A DNA stretch of 64,000 bases from Odoribacteraceae bacterium (GTDB taxonomy: Bacteria > Bacteroidota > Bacteroidia > Bacteroidales > Marinifilaceae): NCBI GenBank assembly GCA_031257615.1, contig JAIROI010000025.1, positions 1 through 64,000 on the forward strand, read 5' to 3'. Of this stretch, positions 52,928-61,074 are shown piece by piece. The notes below the pieces were generated by a model. That model ran no database searches and had not been told where the DNA came from. It saw only the letters and a program-made list of their open reading frames with translations. The translations under genes and the position numbers were made by a program. The stretch's first letter is position 1, and each line of letters begins with the position of its first letter.

Positions 52928-55900
52928 TTAGATTTTGACGATGCCTTGTCGCCTGCGGGAGTAGTCCTGGAGCTGGTCGTCGCCGATTTTTCCCGCGCTG
53001 AAGTACCGGGCTTCGGGGTGGGCGATGATCATGCCGCAGATGCTGGTGGTGGGGAACATGGCGTAGTTGTCGGTGAGGGTGACGCCGATCTTCCGGGTGG
53101 CGTCGAGGAGGTCGAAGACGTCTTTTTTGAGGGAGTGATCAGGGCAGGAGGGGTATCCGAAGGCGGGTCGGATCGCGTGCAGTTCGCCGGCGACGTTGGC
53201 CTGCATCCATTCCGCGAGGGCCTCTGCCAGTCGCGCGAGGAGGCTCTCCCTGAGGAGGTGTTCAAAGTCGCGGCAGTCGCATGCCGGGCGTTTGTCGGCC
53301 ACCTTGAGGCAGAATAGTCCGACGACGCCGGGTGTTTCGCCGGCCGGGGGGAGGAAGTCGGCGAGGGAGAGGAAGGGGCTGTCCTCTTCCTGCTGGCGGA
53401 GCATGGGGAGTCGGTGGGGTCGGCCGCGGTCGTCGAGGAGGATGTCGTCCCCGTCGGCGCCGGCGTCGAAGAAACGCGCGACGACGGCGGCCTCGAATTC
53501 CTCGCCGGCGACGATCTCGCCGAGGCGCTGGATGGCAGTCTCGTGGAGGCGCGCGGCTTCCTCGTTGCGGTAGATGATCTCCGGGTATTTGCCCTTGAAG
53601 CCCCAGAAATGGAAGAAGGGGGTCCAGTCGATCAACCCGGCGAAGCGGCCGACGTCGACGCGGGCGCCCTCGAGGTCGTGTTCCCCGAAGTCGGGGGCGG
53701 GCGCGTGCAGGCGGCGGACGGCCCTTTGGCGGGCCTCGAGGATGGGGACGAGTCGGGCGCGTCTTGATCGGTGCATTTCCCGCAGTTGTTCTTGCTTGTG
53801 TTTGATTTCTCGGATGTAAGCCTCGCGATCGTTCAGCAATCGCTTGACGACGCCGACGGTTTTGGAGGCGTCCCCGCCGTCGACGACGCAGTAGTCGTAG
53901 AGGGGGGCGAGTTTCACGGCCGTGTGGAGGGCGGAGGTGGTGGCGCCGCCGACGATGAGCGGGACGCGTAGTTGCTCCTCCTGCATGAGGCGGCAGAGTT
54001 GCTCCATTTCGCCGAGGGAGGGGGTGATCAGTCCGCTGACGCCGACCAGGTCGGCTTGCTCCCGCTTGACCGCGTCGACGATCAGCCGGCGGTCGATCAT
54101 CACTCCGAGGTCAATGACTTCGACGTTGTTGCACGCGAGGACGATGTTGACGATGTTCTTCCCGATGTCGTGCACGTCGCCCTTGACCGTGGCGATGACC
54201 ATGCGCGGGCGACGGGCGACGGTCTCTCCGCGGTCTCGTCGTTCGATTTCGGGCTGGAGGATGGCGACGGCCTCTTTCATGACCTTGGCGGCCTTCACGA
54301 CCTGGGGCAGGAACATCTTCCCCTCGCCGAAGAGCTGGCCGACGCGGTCCATGCCTTTCATGAGTGGGGACTCGATGATTTCCACGGGGGAAGGGTAACG
54401 GTCGAGGGCCTCGGCGATGTCCTCCCGGAGGTGGGCGGTGACGCCTTTGACGAGCGCGTGGGCGAGGCGTTCCTCGAGGGGGAGCGCTCGCCACTCGTCG
54501 TTTTTCGCGATTTTGGCCTCCCCGGCGCTCTCTTTGTACTTTCCGGCGAGGGCGACGAGTCGTTCGGTGGCGTCTTTTCGCCTGTTGAGTACCACGTCCT
54601 CGGCGGCCTGCAGGAGTTCCGGCTCGACGTCGTCGTAAACCCTTAGCAGGGCGGGGTTGACGATGCCCATGTCGAGGCCGGCCCGGATGGCGTGGTAGAG
54701 GAAGACGGAGTGCATGGCCTCGCGCGCGGGGTTGTTGCCGCGGAAGGAGAAGGAGAGGTTGGAGACGCCGCCGGAGGTGTAGCAACCGGGCAGTTCGCGT
54801 TTGATCCAGCGGACGGCCTCGATGAAGTCGACGGCGTAGTTGTCGTGCTCCTCGATGCCGGTGGCGACGGCCAGGACGTTGGCGTCGAAGATGATGTCGC
54901 GGGGGGCGAAGCCGACGCGGTCGAGCAGCAGGCGGTAGGCTCGGCGACAGATGGCGGTTTTTCTCTCGAAGGTAGCGGCTTGCCCGTTCTCGTCGAAGGC
55001 CATGACGACGACCGCCCCGCCCAGCCTCCGTATCTCGGTGGCCCTGGCGATGAACTCTTCCTCGCCCTCTTTGAGGGAGATGGAGTTGACGATGCACTTT
55101 CCGGGGGCGTTTTTCAGGCCGACGAGCAGCGTTTCCCAGCGCGAGGAGTCGATCATGAGGGCGGCGCGGGCGATCTCCGGCTCGTTGCTGATCAAGCGCA
55201 GGAAATGTTCCATCTCGGCCGCGCTGTCGAGCATGGCGTCGTCCATGTTCACGTCGATGATCGAGGCCCCGTCCTCTATTTGCTCGCGGGCGATCTGGGC
55301 GGCCTTGTCGTATTGCTTTTCCCTGATCGCGCGGGCGAAACGGGCGGATCCGGCGACGTTTGTCCGCTCGCCGATGTTGACGAAATTGCTCTCGCGGGTG
55401 TTGACGCGTACGATGTCCAGCCCGCTGACCACCAGCGAGGCGTCCGCTTCCGGGAGGGGGCGCGGCGGCAGTCCCTCGAGGGCGTCGCGGATGGCCTTGA
55501 CGTGGGCGGCGGTGGTGCCGCAGCACCCGCCGGCGATGTTGATCAGTCCCTCGGCGGCCATTTTCCGCAGCCGTTCGGCGGTGAAGGCGGGCGTTTCGTC
55601 GTACTCGCCCATCTCGTTGGGCAGCCCGGCGTTGGGATAGATCGAGAGGTAGTGGGGAATCTTCGGGGAGAGTTCCTTGAAGAAAGCGTGTAACTCGGTG
55701 GCGCCGAAGGAGCAGTTCAGTCCGAAGCTCAGGAGGGGGTAGTGGGCGACGCTGTTGTAAATGGCCTCCAGGGACTGGCCGGTGAGGAGGCGTCCCCCGC
55801 GGTCGTTGACCGTGACGGAGAGCATCACGGGCAGGTTGACGCCTTTTTCTTCCTGCACGCGGGCGATGGCGCGCAGGGCGGCCTTCGCGTTCAGGCCGTC

Positions 55901-56434
55901 GTAGACCGTTTCCACCAGCAGCAGGTCTACCCCGCCGTCGATCAGCGCCCCCACCTGCCCGGCGTAGGCCTCCTCGAGCGCGTCGAAGCCGACCTCCCGG
56001 TAGGCGGGCCGGTTGACGTCCGGCGCGAGGGTGAGGGACTTGGCCGTGGGGCCGATGCTCCCGGCGACGTACACGCGCCTCTCCTCGCAGGCCGCGGCGC
56101 TCTCCCGGGCCAGGCGCGCGCCCTCCAGGTTGAGGCGGTAGACGAGGGCCTCGCAACGGTAATCGGCCTGCGAGACGGCGTTGGAACTAAAGGTGTTTGT
56201 CTCGATGATGTCCGCGCCGGCCTCGACGTAGGCGTCGTGCACTTTCCGGATCAAATCGGGGCGCGCGAGGTTGAGGACGTCGTTATTTCCCTTCAGCGGG
56301 ACGGGGTGATCCGCCAGTATCTCTCCCCTGAAATCTTCTTCTTCCAGGTGAAACTGTTGGAGCGCCGTGCCGGTGGCCCCGTCGAGGATCAGCACGCGTT
56401 GTTTTAATTCATCCGCGATATTCTTGTCATGCAT
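52928..56434 (-). CDS. metH: Cobalamin-dependent methionine synthase
   Basis: Transfers methyl from 5-methyl-THF to homocysteine through cobalamin. All modules are present in 1168 residues: homocysteine domain (1-325) with the zinc cysteine pair in IAGGCCGTTAAHVKAI; pterin domain (about 350-610, FVNIGERTNVAGSARF, then GASIIDVNMDDAMLDS); cobalamin cap and Rossmann domains with the B12 His in GDVHDIGKNIVNIVL; and the C-terminal reactivation domain (PEARYFSAGKIGDDQLQDY). It leads the metH-metF operon. The leader is about 155 nt with a hairpin, but I cannot recognise a cobalamin or SAM riboswitch in it. Confidence 0.97.
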   Translation of the reverse strand: MHDKNIADELKQRVLILDGATGTALQQFHLEEEDFRGEILADHPVPLKGNNDVLNLARPDLIRKVHDAYVEAGADIIETNTFSSNAVSQADYRCEALVYRLNLEGARLARESAAACEERRVYVAGSIGPTAKSLTLAPDVNRPAYREVGFDALEEAYAGQVGALIDGGVDLLLVETVYDGLNAKAALRAIARVQEEKGVNLPVMLSVTVNDRGGRLLTGQSLEAIYNSVAHYPLLSFGLNCSFGATELHAFFKELSPKIPHYLSIYPNAGLPNEMGEYDETPAFTAERLRKMAAEGLINIAGGCCGTTAAHVKAIRDALEGLPPRPLPEADASLVVSGLDIVRVNTRESNFVNIGERTNVAGSARFARAIREKQYDKAAQIAREQIEDGASIIDVNMDDAMLDSAAEMEHFLRLISNEPEIARAALMIDSSRWETLLVGLKNAPGKCIVNSISLKEGEEEFIARATEIRRLGGAVVVMAFDENGQAATFERKTAICRRAYRLLLDRVGFAPRDIIFDANVLAVATGIEEHDNYAVDFIEAVRWIKRELPGCYTSGGVSNLSFSFRGNNPAREAMHSVFLYHAIRAGLDMGIVNPALLRVYDDVEPELLQAAEDVVLNRRKDATERLVALAGKYKESAGEAKIAKNDEWRALPLEERLAHALVKGVTAHLREDIAEALDRYPSPVEIIESPLMKGMDRVGQLFGEGKMFLPQVVKAAKVMKEAVAILQPEIERRDRGETVARRPRMVIATVKGDVHDIGKNIVNIVLACNNVEVIDLGVMIDRRLIVDAVKREQADLVGVSGLITPSLGEMEQLCRLMQEEQLRVPLIVGGATTSALHTAVKLAPLYDYCVVDGGDASKTVGVVKRLLNDREAYIREIKHKQEQLREMHRSRRARLVPILEARQRAVRRLHAPAPDFGEHDLEGARVDVGRFAGLIDWTPFFHFWGFKGKYPEIIYRNEEAARLHETAIQRLGEIVAGEEFEAAVVARFFDAGADGDDILLDDRGRPHRLPMLRQQEEDSPFLSLADFLPPAGETPGVVGLFCLKVADKRPACDCRDFEHLLRESLLARLAEALAEWMQANVAGELHAIRPAFGYPSCPDHSLKKDVFDLLDATRKIGVTLTDNYAMFPTTSICGMIIAHPEARYFSAGKIGDDQLQDYSRRRQGIVKI

Positions 56435-56862
56435 TTCCGCGTAGTTTTACAGGTGATTGGAGGTGGGCTATCGTGTTCGATCATGCTCCCGGACGCGCCG
56501 GGAGGTCGCGCGCGCGTCGAGAATCTCAACGCATTCGATGAAAGGGATGCCGTGTATTGTCTATTTCCATACTGTCGCGAATTGAACGAACGACGCGAAG
56601 GTAATAAAGTTTTCGAGGCCGCGAAACGAGGGAGAGAATAAGGCGCGCCCGCGTGGCTGCCTCACTTCGGGCGCGACTACCTGACCGTCGCGCGGGAAAG
56701 CATCCGCTTACTCCTTATTATATGGTATGCTTTGGGGTAGACATTGCCCGGATGACTTGTTCGGGGGAGCTATACGCGGGGGAGATATGTTAAAACAGGA
56801 TGGGCAGGCCGCCGTTCGCGACAACTCGCCCGCGGTCGGGAGAAATCGAAAACCCTGCCGCC
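56435..56862 (-). promoter_or_regulatory. metH promoter and leader region
   Basis: A minus-strand -7 box TACCTTCG lies at 56596-56603, implying a start near 56589 and a 5' leader of about 155 nt. The leader contains a 7-bp hairpin (CTCCCGG/CCGGGAG around 56486-56504). Upstream to 56862 the sequence contains no gene. Structure-based regulation of metH is possible but not shown. Confidence 0.4.
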
Positions 56863-57130
56863 TTCGCGGGAGCGCGAAGGCTCGCGGACGAGCGTCCGTT
56901 CCCTTTCGCGGGAGCGCGAAGGCTCGCGGACGAGCGTCCGCTCCCTTTCGCGGGAGCGCGAAGGCTCGCGGACGGGCGTCCGCTCCCTTTCGCGGACGCG
57001 CGAAGGCTTGCGGACGGGCGTCCGCTCCCTTTCGCGGACGCGCGAAGGCTTGCGGACGAGCGACGGGAAGCCTTCGCGAGTGCGCGAAACGGGCCCGCCG
57101 GGCGACGGGAAGCCTTCGCGGGCGCGCGAA
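56863..57130. repeat. 42-bp double-palindrome tandem array (about 6 units)
   Basis: Units of 42 bp carry two palindromes, GCGGACGAGCGTCCGC and TTCGCGGGAGCGCGAA, with centres 21 bp apart. The last two units diverge (GACGGGAAGCC replaces part of the first palindrome). The array lies about 150 bp past the 3' end of the FeoB-associated gene. The remaining 57131-57283 holds no gene. Confidence 0.92.
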
Positions 57131-57283
57131 AAAGGCCTTGAGAGGGCTTTCCTGCCGCCGCGAGAGAGCGACGAGAATCCGTAGAGGAGTAACAGTAGAT
57201 AGTAGGTAGTAGATGGCGGATAAGCTGCCGCGCGGCCTATCCTAACGCGGAGACGCGGCGCCACCACGAGGGGAGGCGCGTCA

Positions 57284-57469
57284 TCACGGGCAGGAGTTGC
57301 CCCGGCAGTGATTATTTTTCTTTTCCTCCGGGCAGCCGCGGCATCCGCCGGCGCGACCGCGCAGGAGGAGATAAAGACGGCGAAGGAGGAGAAGCAAGGC
57401 AAGGAGGAGGATGAGGCAGGTGATCAGGAGCTGGTAGTCGAGGGCTCCCGTTGACGTCAGGAAATCCAT
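57284..57469 (-). CDS. FeoB-associated Cys-rich membrane protein
   Basis: A 61-residue protein: an N-terminal transmembrane helix (LLITCLILLLALLLLL) followed by a short Cys-rich tail (GGCRGCPEEKKNNHCRGNSC) of the kind encoded after feoB in many bacteria. The ATG at 57469 lies inside the end of feoB, an overlap of 13 bp, which indicates translational coupling. It probably helps FeoB-mediated ferrous iron uptake; the tail could bind iron, which is inference. Confidence 0.8.
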   Translation of the reverse strand: MDFLTSTGALDYQLLITCLILLLALLLLLRRLYLLLRGRAGGCRGCPEEKKNNHCRGNSCP

Positions 57470-60075
57470 GTGATGAAGGTGTTGATGATGTAACAGGTGA
57501 TCCAGGCGAGGGCCGTCGTGTAGGTCATGACGAAGAGGCCCCAGCCCAGGCCGGCTTCCTTGCATATTTTCAGGATGGCCATGAGGCAGGGGGAATAGAG
57601 CAGGACAAAGAGGATAAAGAGGATGGCGAAGCGCGTGTCGTAGGTGGCGCGGAGCTTCTTGCCGAGTCTCGCCTTGTTCTCCTTGTCCTCCGTCCCGACG
57701 TCCTCGCCGAGGTAAAGGACGGACATGGTGGTGAAGACAACCTCCTTGGCTGCCCACCCGGCCACGAGACTGACGCCGGCGCGCCAGTCAAAGCCGAGCG
57801 GTTCCCAGACCGGTTCCATCCACCTGCCGGCGCGTCCGAGGTAGGAGTTGACTTGCTTCCCGGTGGCGTGGTCGCGATCGAGATTCTGGAGGTCTTGAGC
57901 GGGACGTCGCGCCTGCCGGTCGATGGCCTCTCGTCGCGCCGCGAAGGCGTCCGCGCGGGCGTTGTCGAGGGGGAAATAGCCGAGGGCCTCGAGGCGGTCG
58001 AACTCCAGGGGGGAGCAGAGGAGGGTGTGGTCGAGGCGGGAAAGCTGCTGGCGCTGGCGTTGCATGGCGAGGATCTGTTGTTCGCGGAGGGCCTCGGCGG
58101 CGTCCTTTTGTCGGGTGATCTCGACGCGTTCGCGTTCGTAGGCCTCTTCGCGTTCCTTGTTGACGGGGAAATACTGGGCGGCCCAGATGACGAGGGTGAT
58201 GAGCAGGACGCCGGTGAACATCTTTTTGAGGAATTGCTTGGCCTTGCTGCACATGTGTAGCGCCGTGGTGCGGACGGTGGGGACGCGGTAGGGCGGCAGT
58301 TCCATGACGAAGGGCGCCTCTTCCTTGTTAAAAAAGAGTTTTTTGAAGAGCTTGCTCATCGCGACAAGGGTCAGGATGCCCGCGATGTATACCCCGATGA
58401 CGATCAGGAAGTCGTAGCCGGGGAAGAAGGCCGCGGCAAAGAGGGTGTAGACGGGCAGGCGGGCCGTGCAGGTGGCGAAAGGATTGACGAGGATCGAGAG
58501 CAGTCGGTCGTTTTTGTTCTCCATGATGCGCGCGGCCATGATGGCCGGGACGTTGCAGCCAAAGCCCATGAAGATGGGGAAGATGCCTTTGCCGTGCAGC
58601 CCGATCTTGTGCATGAGCTTGTCCATGATGAAGGCGGCGCGGGCCATGTAGCCGGAGTCTTCCATGAAGGAGATAAAGAAGAAGATGATGAGTATGTTGG
58701 GCAGGAAAACGAGGACGCTGCCTACTCCTTCGATGATCCCGTCGACCAGGAGGCCGCGGAGGGGGCCGTCGTCCATGAGGGAGCCGACGCCCGCGCCGAT
58801 CCAGGAGAGTAGCCACTCTATCCACCCTCCTATGAACTTGCCGAGGAAGATGGAGGTGAGGACGGTGGCGCCAAGAAAGGCGAGGAGGAGCGGTATGCCG
58901 AGCCACTTGTCGGTGAGGACGGAGTCGACCTGATGGCTTTTGTCGTGCCGGTTGCCCTTTGGGGCGCGATAGGTCTCCTTGAGGGCGCCGGAGATGAAGC
59001 CGTAGCGGGCGTCGGTGACAAGCGCCTCGACCGGTTCGCCGTAGATGGCCTCGAGGCGGGCGGCCTGTTCGCGGCAGACGGCAAGCACGCGCTCGTAGCC
59101 GTCGACGAGTCGCAGCGCCTCGGCGTCGCCCTCGAGGAGTTTCAATGCGAGGAAACGGGGCGAGATGCCGGCCACCAGGTCTTTCTCGTCTTTCAGGGCG
59201 GCGCGGACGGCGACGATGGCCTCCTCGACGTCGGGGCCGTAGTGGACGTGCACGTGACGGGTGTACTTGCCGCGCCCCTCGTAGACCTCGATGACCTCCC
59301 GCAGCAGTTCGTCCTTCCCCTTGCCCTGCGCGGCCACGGTCGGGATGATCGGCATCCCGATCATCTTCCCCAGCGCGCGGTAGTCGAAGGAGGCGCCGGA
59401 TTGCTCCAGCTCGTCGTACATGTTGAGGGCAATCACCCCCTTGACGTCCATGTCGATCAGCTGGGTCGAGAGGTAGAGGTTGCGTTCGAGATTGGAGGCG
59501 TCGACCACGTTAATGATCACGTCCGGGGCGTTGCCGGTGATGTATTCGCGGACAAATCGCTCCTCGCTGGAGCAGGCCGACAGGGAATACGCGCCGGGGA
59601 GGTCGACCACCGCGAGGCGGTAATCGCCAAAGCGAATCGCGGCTTTCTTGGCCTCGACGGTCACGCCGCCGTAGTTGCCGACGCGTTCGGTGAGGCGGCA
59701 GAGGCGATTGAAAAGGGAGGTCTTCCCGGCGTTCGGGTTGCCGACGAGGGCCACGAGGATGTTCTTGTCGCGCTCCTTCCACTGGCCGGCAAACTCCTCG
59801 ACCACTTCCCTTAACTCGCCGCGCACGCCCACTACCTCCGCCGCTTCCTGCAAGGAGGCAATCTCGACAAACGCCGCCTCGCTCCGCCGCAGCGACACCT
59901 CGTATCCCATGACGGCGTACTCGATGGCAGCGCCCTTCCCGGGAGCGCGCTTGACCGCCTTGACCACTTTCCCGCGAATAAATCCCATTTCGTTGAGGCG
60001 TTTGCGGAAAGCGCCGTAACCCTTGACTTTCACGATGACCGCCTCTTCTCCTATTTTCAAATCTGCAAGTACCAT
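57457..60075 (-). CDS. feoB: Ferrous iron transporter, FeoA-FeoB fusion
   Basis: Inner-membrane Fe(II) transporter with the regulatory FeoA domain fused at the N-terminus, a known Bacteroidetes arrangement. FeoA (SH3-like) is at about 1-75 (RLNEMGFIRGKVVKAVKRAP). The G domain is at about 95-265 with GNPNAGKTS (G1), GGVTVE (G2) and DLPGAYSL (G3). The transporter core follows with gate motifs MGFGCNVPAIMAARI and NPFATCTARLPVY. A long charged insert of about 100 residues (about 635-735, EREEAYERERVEITRQKDAA) separates late helices. The ATG at 60075 is chosen because the promoter box lies at 60097-60104; an upstream ATG at 60099 falls within that box. Confidence 0.96.
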   Translation of the reverse strand: MVLADLKIGEEAVIVKVKGYGAFRKRLNEMGFIRGKVVKAVKRAPGKGAAIEYAVMGYEVSLRRSEAAFVEIASLQEAAEVVGVRGELREVVEEFAGQWKERDKNILVALVGNPNAGKTSLFNRLCRLTERVGNYGGVTVEAKKAAIRFGDYRLAVVDLPGAYSLSACSSEERFVREYITGNAPDVIINVVDASNLERNLYLSTQLIDMDVKGVIALNMYDELEQSGASFDYRALGKMIGMPIIPTVAAQGKGKDELLREVIEVYEGRGKYTRHVHVHYGPDVEEAIVAVRAALKDEKDLVAGISPRFLALKLLEGDAEALRLVDGYERVLAVCREQAARLEAIYGEPVEALVTDARYGFISGALKETYRAPKGNRHDKSHQVDSVLTDKWLGIPLLLAFLGATVLTSIFLGKFIGGWIEWLLSWIGAGVGSLMDDGPLRGLLVDGIIEGVGSVLVFLPNILIIFFFISFMEDSGYMARAAFIMDKLMHKIGLHGKGIFPIFMGFGCNVPAIMAARIMENKNDRLLSILVNPFATCTARLPVYTLFAAAFFPGYDFLIVIGVYIAGILTLVAMSKLFKKLFFNKEEAPFVMELPPYRVPTVRTTALHMCSKAKQFLKKMFTGVLLITLVIWAAQYFPVNKEREEAYERERVEITRQKDAAEALREQQILAMQRQRQQLSRLDHTLLCSPLEFDRLEALGYFPLDNARADAFAARREAIDRQARRPAQDLQNLDRDHATGKQVNSYLGRAGRWMEPVWEPLGFDWRAGVSLVAGWAAKEVVFTTMSVLYLGEDVGTEDKENKARLGKKLRATYDTRFAILFILFVLLYSPCLMAILKICKEAGLGWGLFVMTYTTALAWITCYIINTFITWIS

Positions 60076-60096
60076 AGCAATCTCTATTTTCTCGGG

Positions 60097-60104
60097 CAAA
60101 TGTA
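60097..60104 (-). promoter_or_regulatory. -7 promoter box of feoAB
   Basis: Minus-strand TACATTTG, a perfect TAnnTTTG box; the predicted start near 60090 leaves about 15 nt before the ATG at 60075. Confidence 0.5.
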
Positions 60105-60190
60105 ATCCATTTACAGTATAATCGGTCTAAATAAAGAAGAATAATTTCTTCGTCGCGTCGGGCGCGATAGCAACGGGCGCGAATAATCGC

Positions 60191-60198
60191 TACCTTCG
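60191..60198 (+). promoter_or_regulatory. -7 promoter box of the hypothetical gene at 60220
   Basis: Reads TACCTTCG; the predicted start near 60205 is 15 nt before the ATG. It is divergent from the feoAB promoter about 90 bp away. Confidence 0.45.
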
Positions 60199-60219
60199 CG
60201 CCTGATATTTACAAGAAGC

Positions 60220-60972
60220 ATGGAAGACATCTGGAAAAACATCAACGACTTGCTAGCGCGGACATCAGCAAACATTAATATCCTGGAGGAAAAGATCGAC
60301 GTCAACGTGCAGCGACGGTTCATGGAACTGTCCGCGCGGCTACGCTCGGGGGAGGAGGAAGAGGAGTTCGAGAACATGATGCAGCGCGCCAGGGAGAACG
60401 TCGAGCGGCTGTTCGATAGCGAGGTGAGCGACGAGGAAAAGAAGGAACTGCTGGTCGTCCTCTCCGCGATCGACGACGTGGCCATCTACCGCGCGATCGA
60501 ATCGTTCAGCAAACAGCGCTCGCGCCTGAAGAAATGGGCCACCGTGGCCCTGCAACAGTCGCGCATGCTGATCCAGTCCGCGCTCATGGACGAGACGTCG
60601 CTCTTCGTTTCCACGGGCCTCGGGGGCAGCGGCTCGAACCTGCGCTACTTCTGCGTGCTGATCGTCAACAAGGGAATGGAGTTGAAACCCTTCCAGCGCA
60701 ACGTGATCCGGGGAGAGGCGCAACTCGCCATCGAGAAGCAGGGAGGAAGCATCGAACAGTGCGATATCCGCGATCGCTACGTCACGATGATGTTGCTCCT
60801 GCCCCTCCTCACCGACCTGAGGCCCTTGTTCGACGGCCTCATCGAGGAGTGCAACAAGTACGGGAATTTCCTGCACGAACACATCATCATCACGAACGTG
60901 AAAAGAATCTCCACCAGGGAGATCGAGCAACTTATCCATAACGAGATGAACCGGGAGGACGAGGCCGACTAA
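60220..60972 (+). CDS. Conserved-type hypothetical coiled-coil protein
   Basis: A soluble 250-residue protein that I do not recognise. It is strongly charged and mostly helical: a coiled-coil-like N-terminus (INDLLARTSANINILEEKID), an acidic stretch (SGEEEEEFENMMQRARENVE), and a long helical middle with SFSKQRSRLKKWATVALQQS. The C-terminal half looks mixed alpha/beta (YFCVLIVNKGMELKPFQRNV, IEQCDIRDRYVTMMLLLPLL). There is no signal peptide or membrane helix. It has its own promoter box and lies between feoAB and the succinate dehydrogenase operon. Coding character is clear from codon use and length. Confidence 0.8.
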   Translation: MEDIWKNINDLLARTSANINILEEKIDVNVQRRFMELSARLRSGEEEEEFENMMQRARENVERLFDSEVSDEEKKELLVVLSAIDDVAIYRAIESFSKQRSRLKKWATVALQQSRMLIQSALMDETSLFVSTGLGGSGSNLRYFCVLIVNKGMELKPFQRNVIRGEAQLAIEKQGGSIEQCDIRDRYVTMMLLLPLLTDLRPLFDGLIEECNKYGNFLHEHIIITNVKRISTREIEQLIHNEMNREDEAD

Positions 60973-61036
60973 CCCCGTCCAACTTAGAATGAGTATAAAA
61001 ATACACCCCCGGGGGGGAAGATCCGGGAAATTGAAA

Positions 61037-61044
61037 TACTTTTG
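61037..61044 (+). promoter_or_regulatory. -7 promoter box of the sdhCAB operon
   Basis: Reads TACTTTTG, a perfect TAnnTTTG box. The predicted start near 61051 is about 24 nt before the sdhC ATG at 61075 and excludes the earlier in-frame ATG at 61042 as the main start. Confidence 0.5.
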
Positions 61045-61074
61045 CCACCGCGAATCCTTAAAAAGAGTATCATC

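Noticed and set aside
56435-56589. Cobalamin or SAM riboswitch upstream of metH
   Set aside because: I could not find the conserved core elements of either class, only a simple hairpin.
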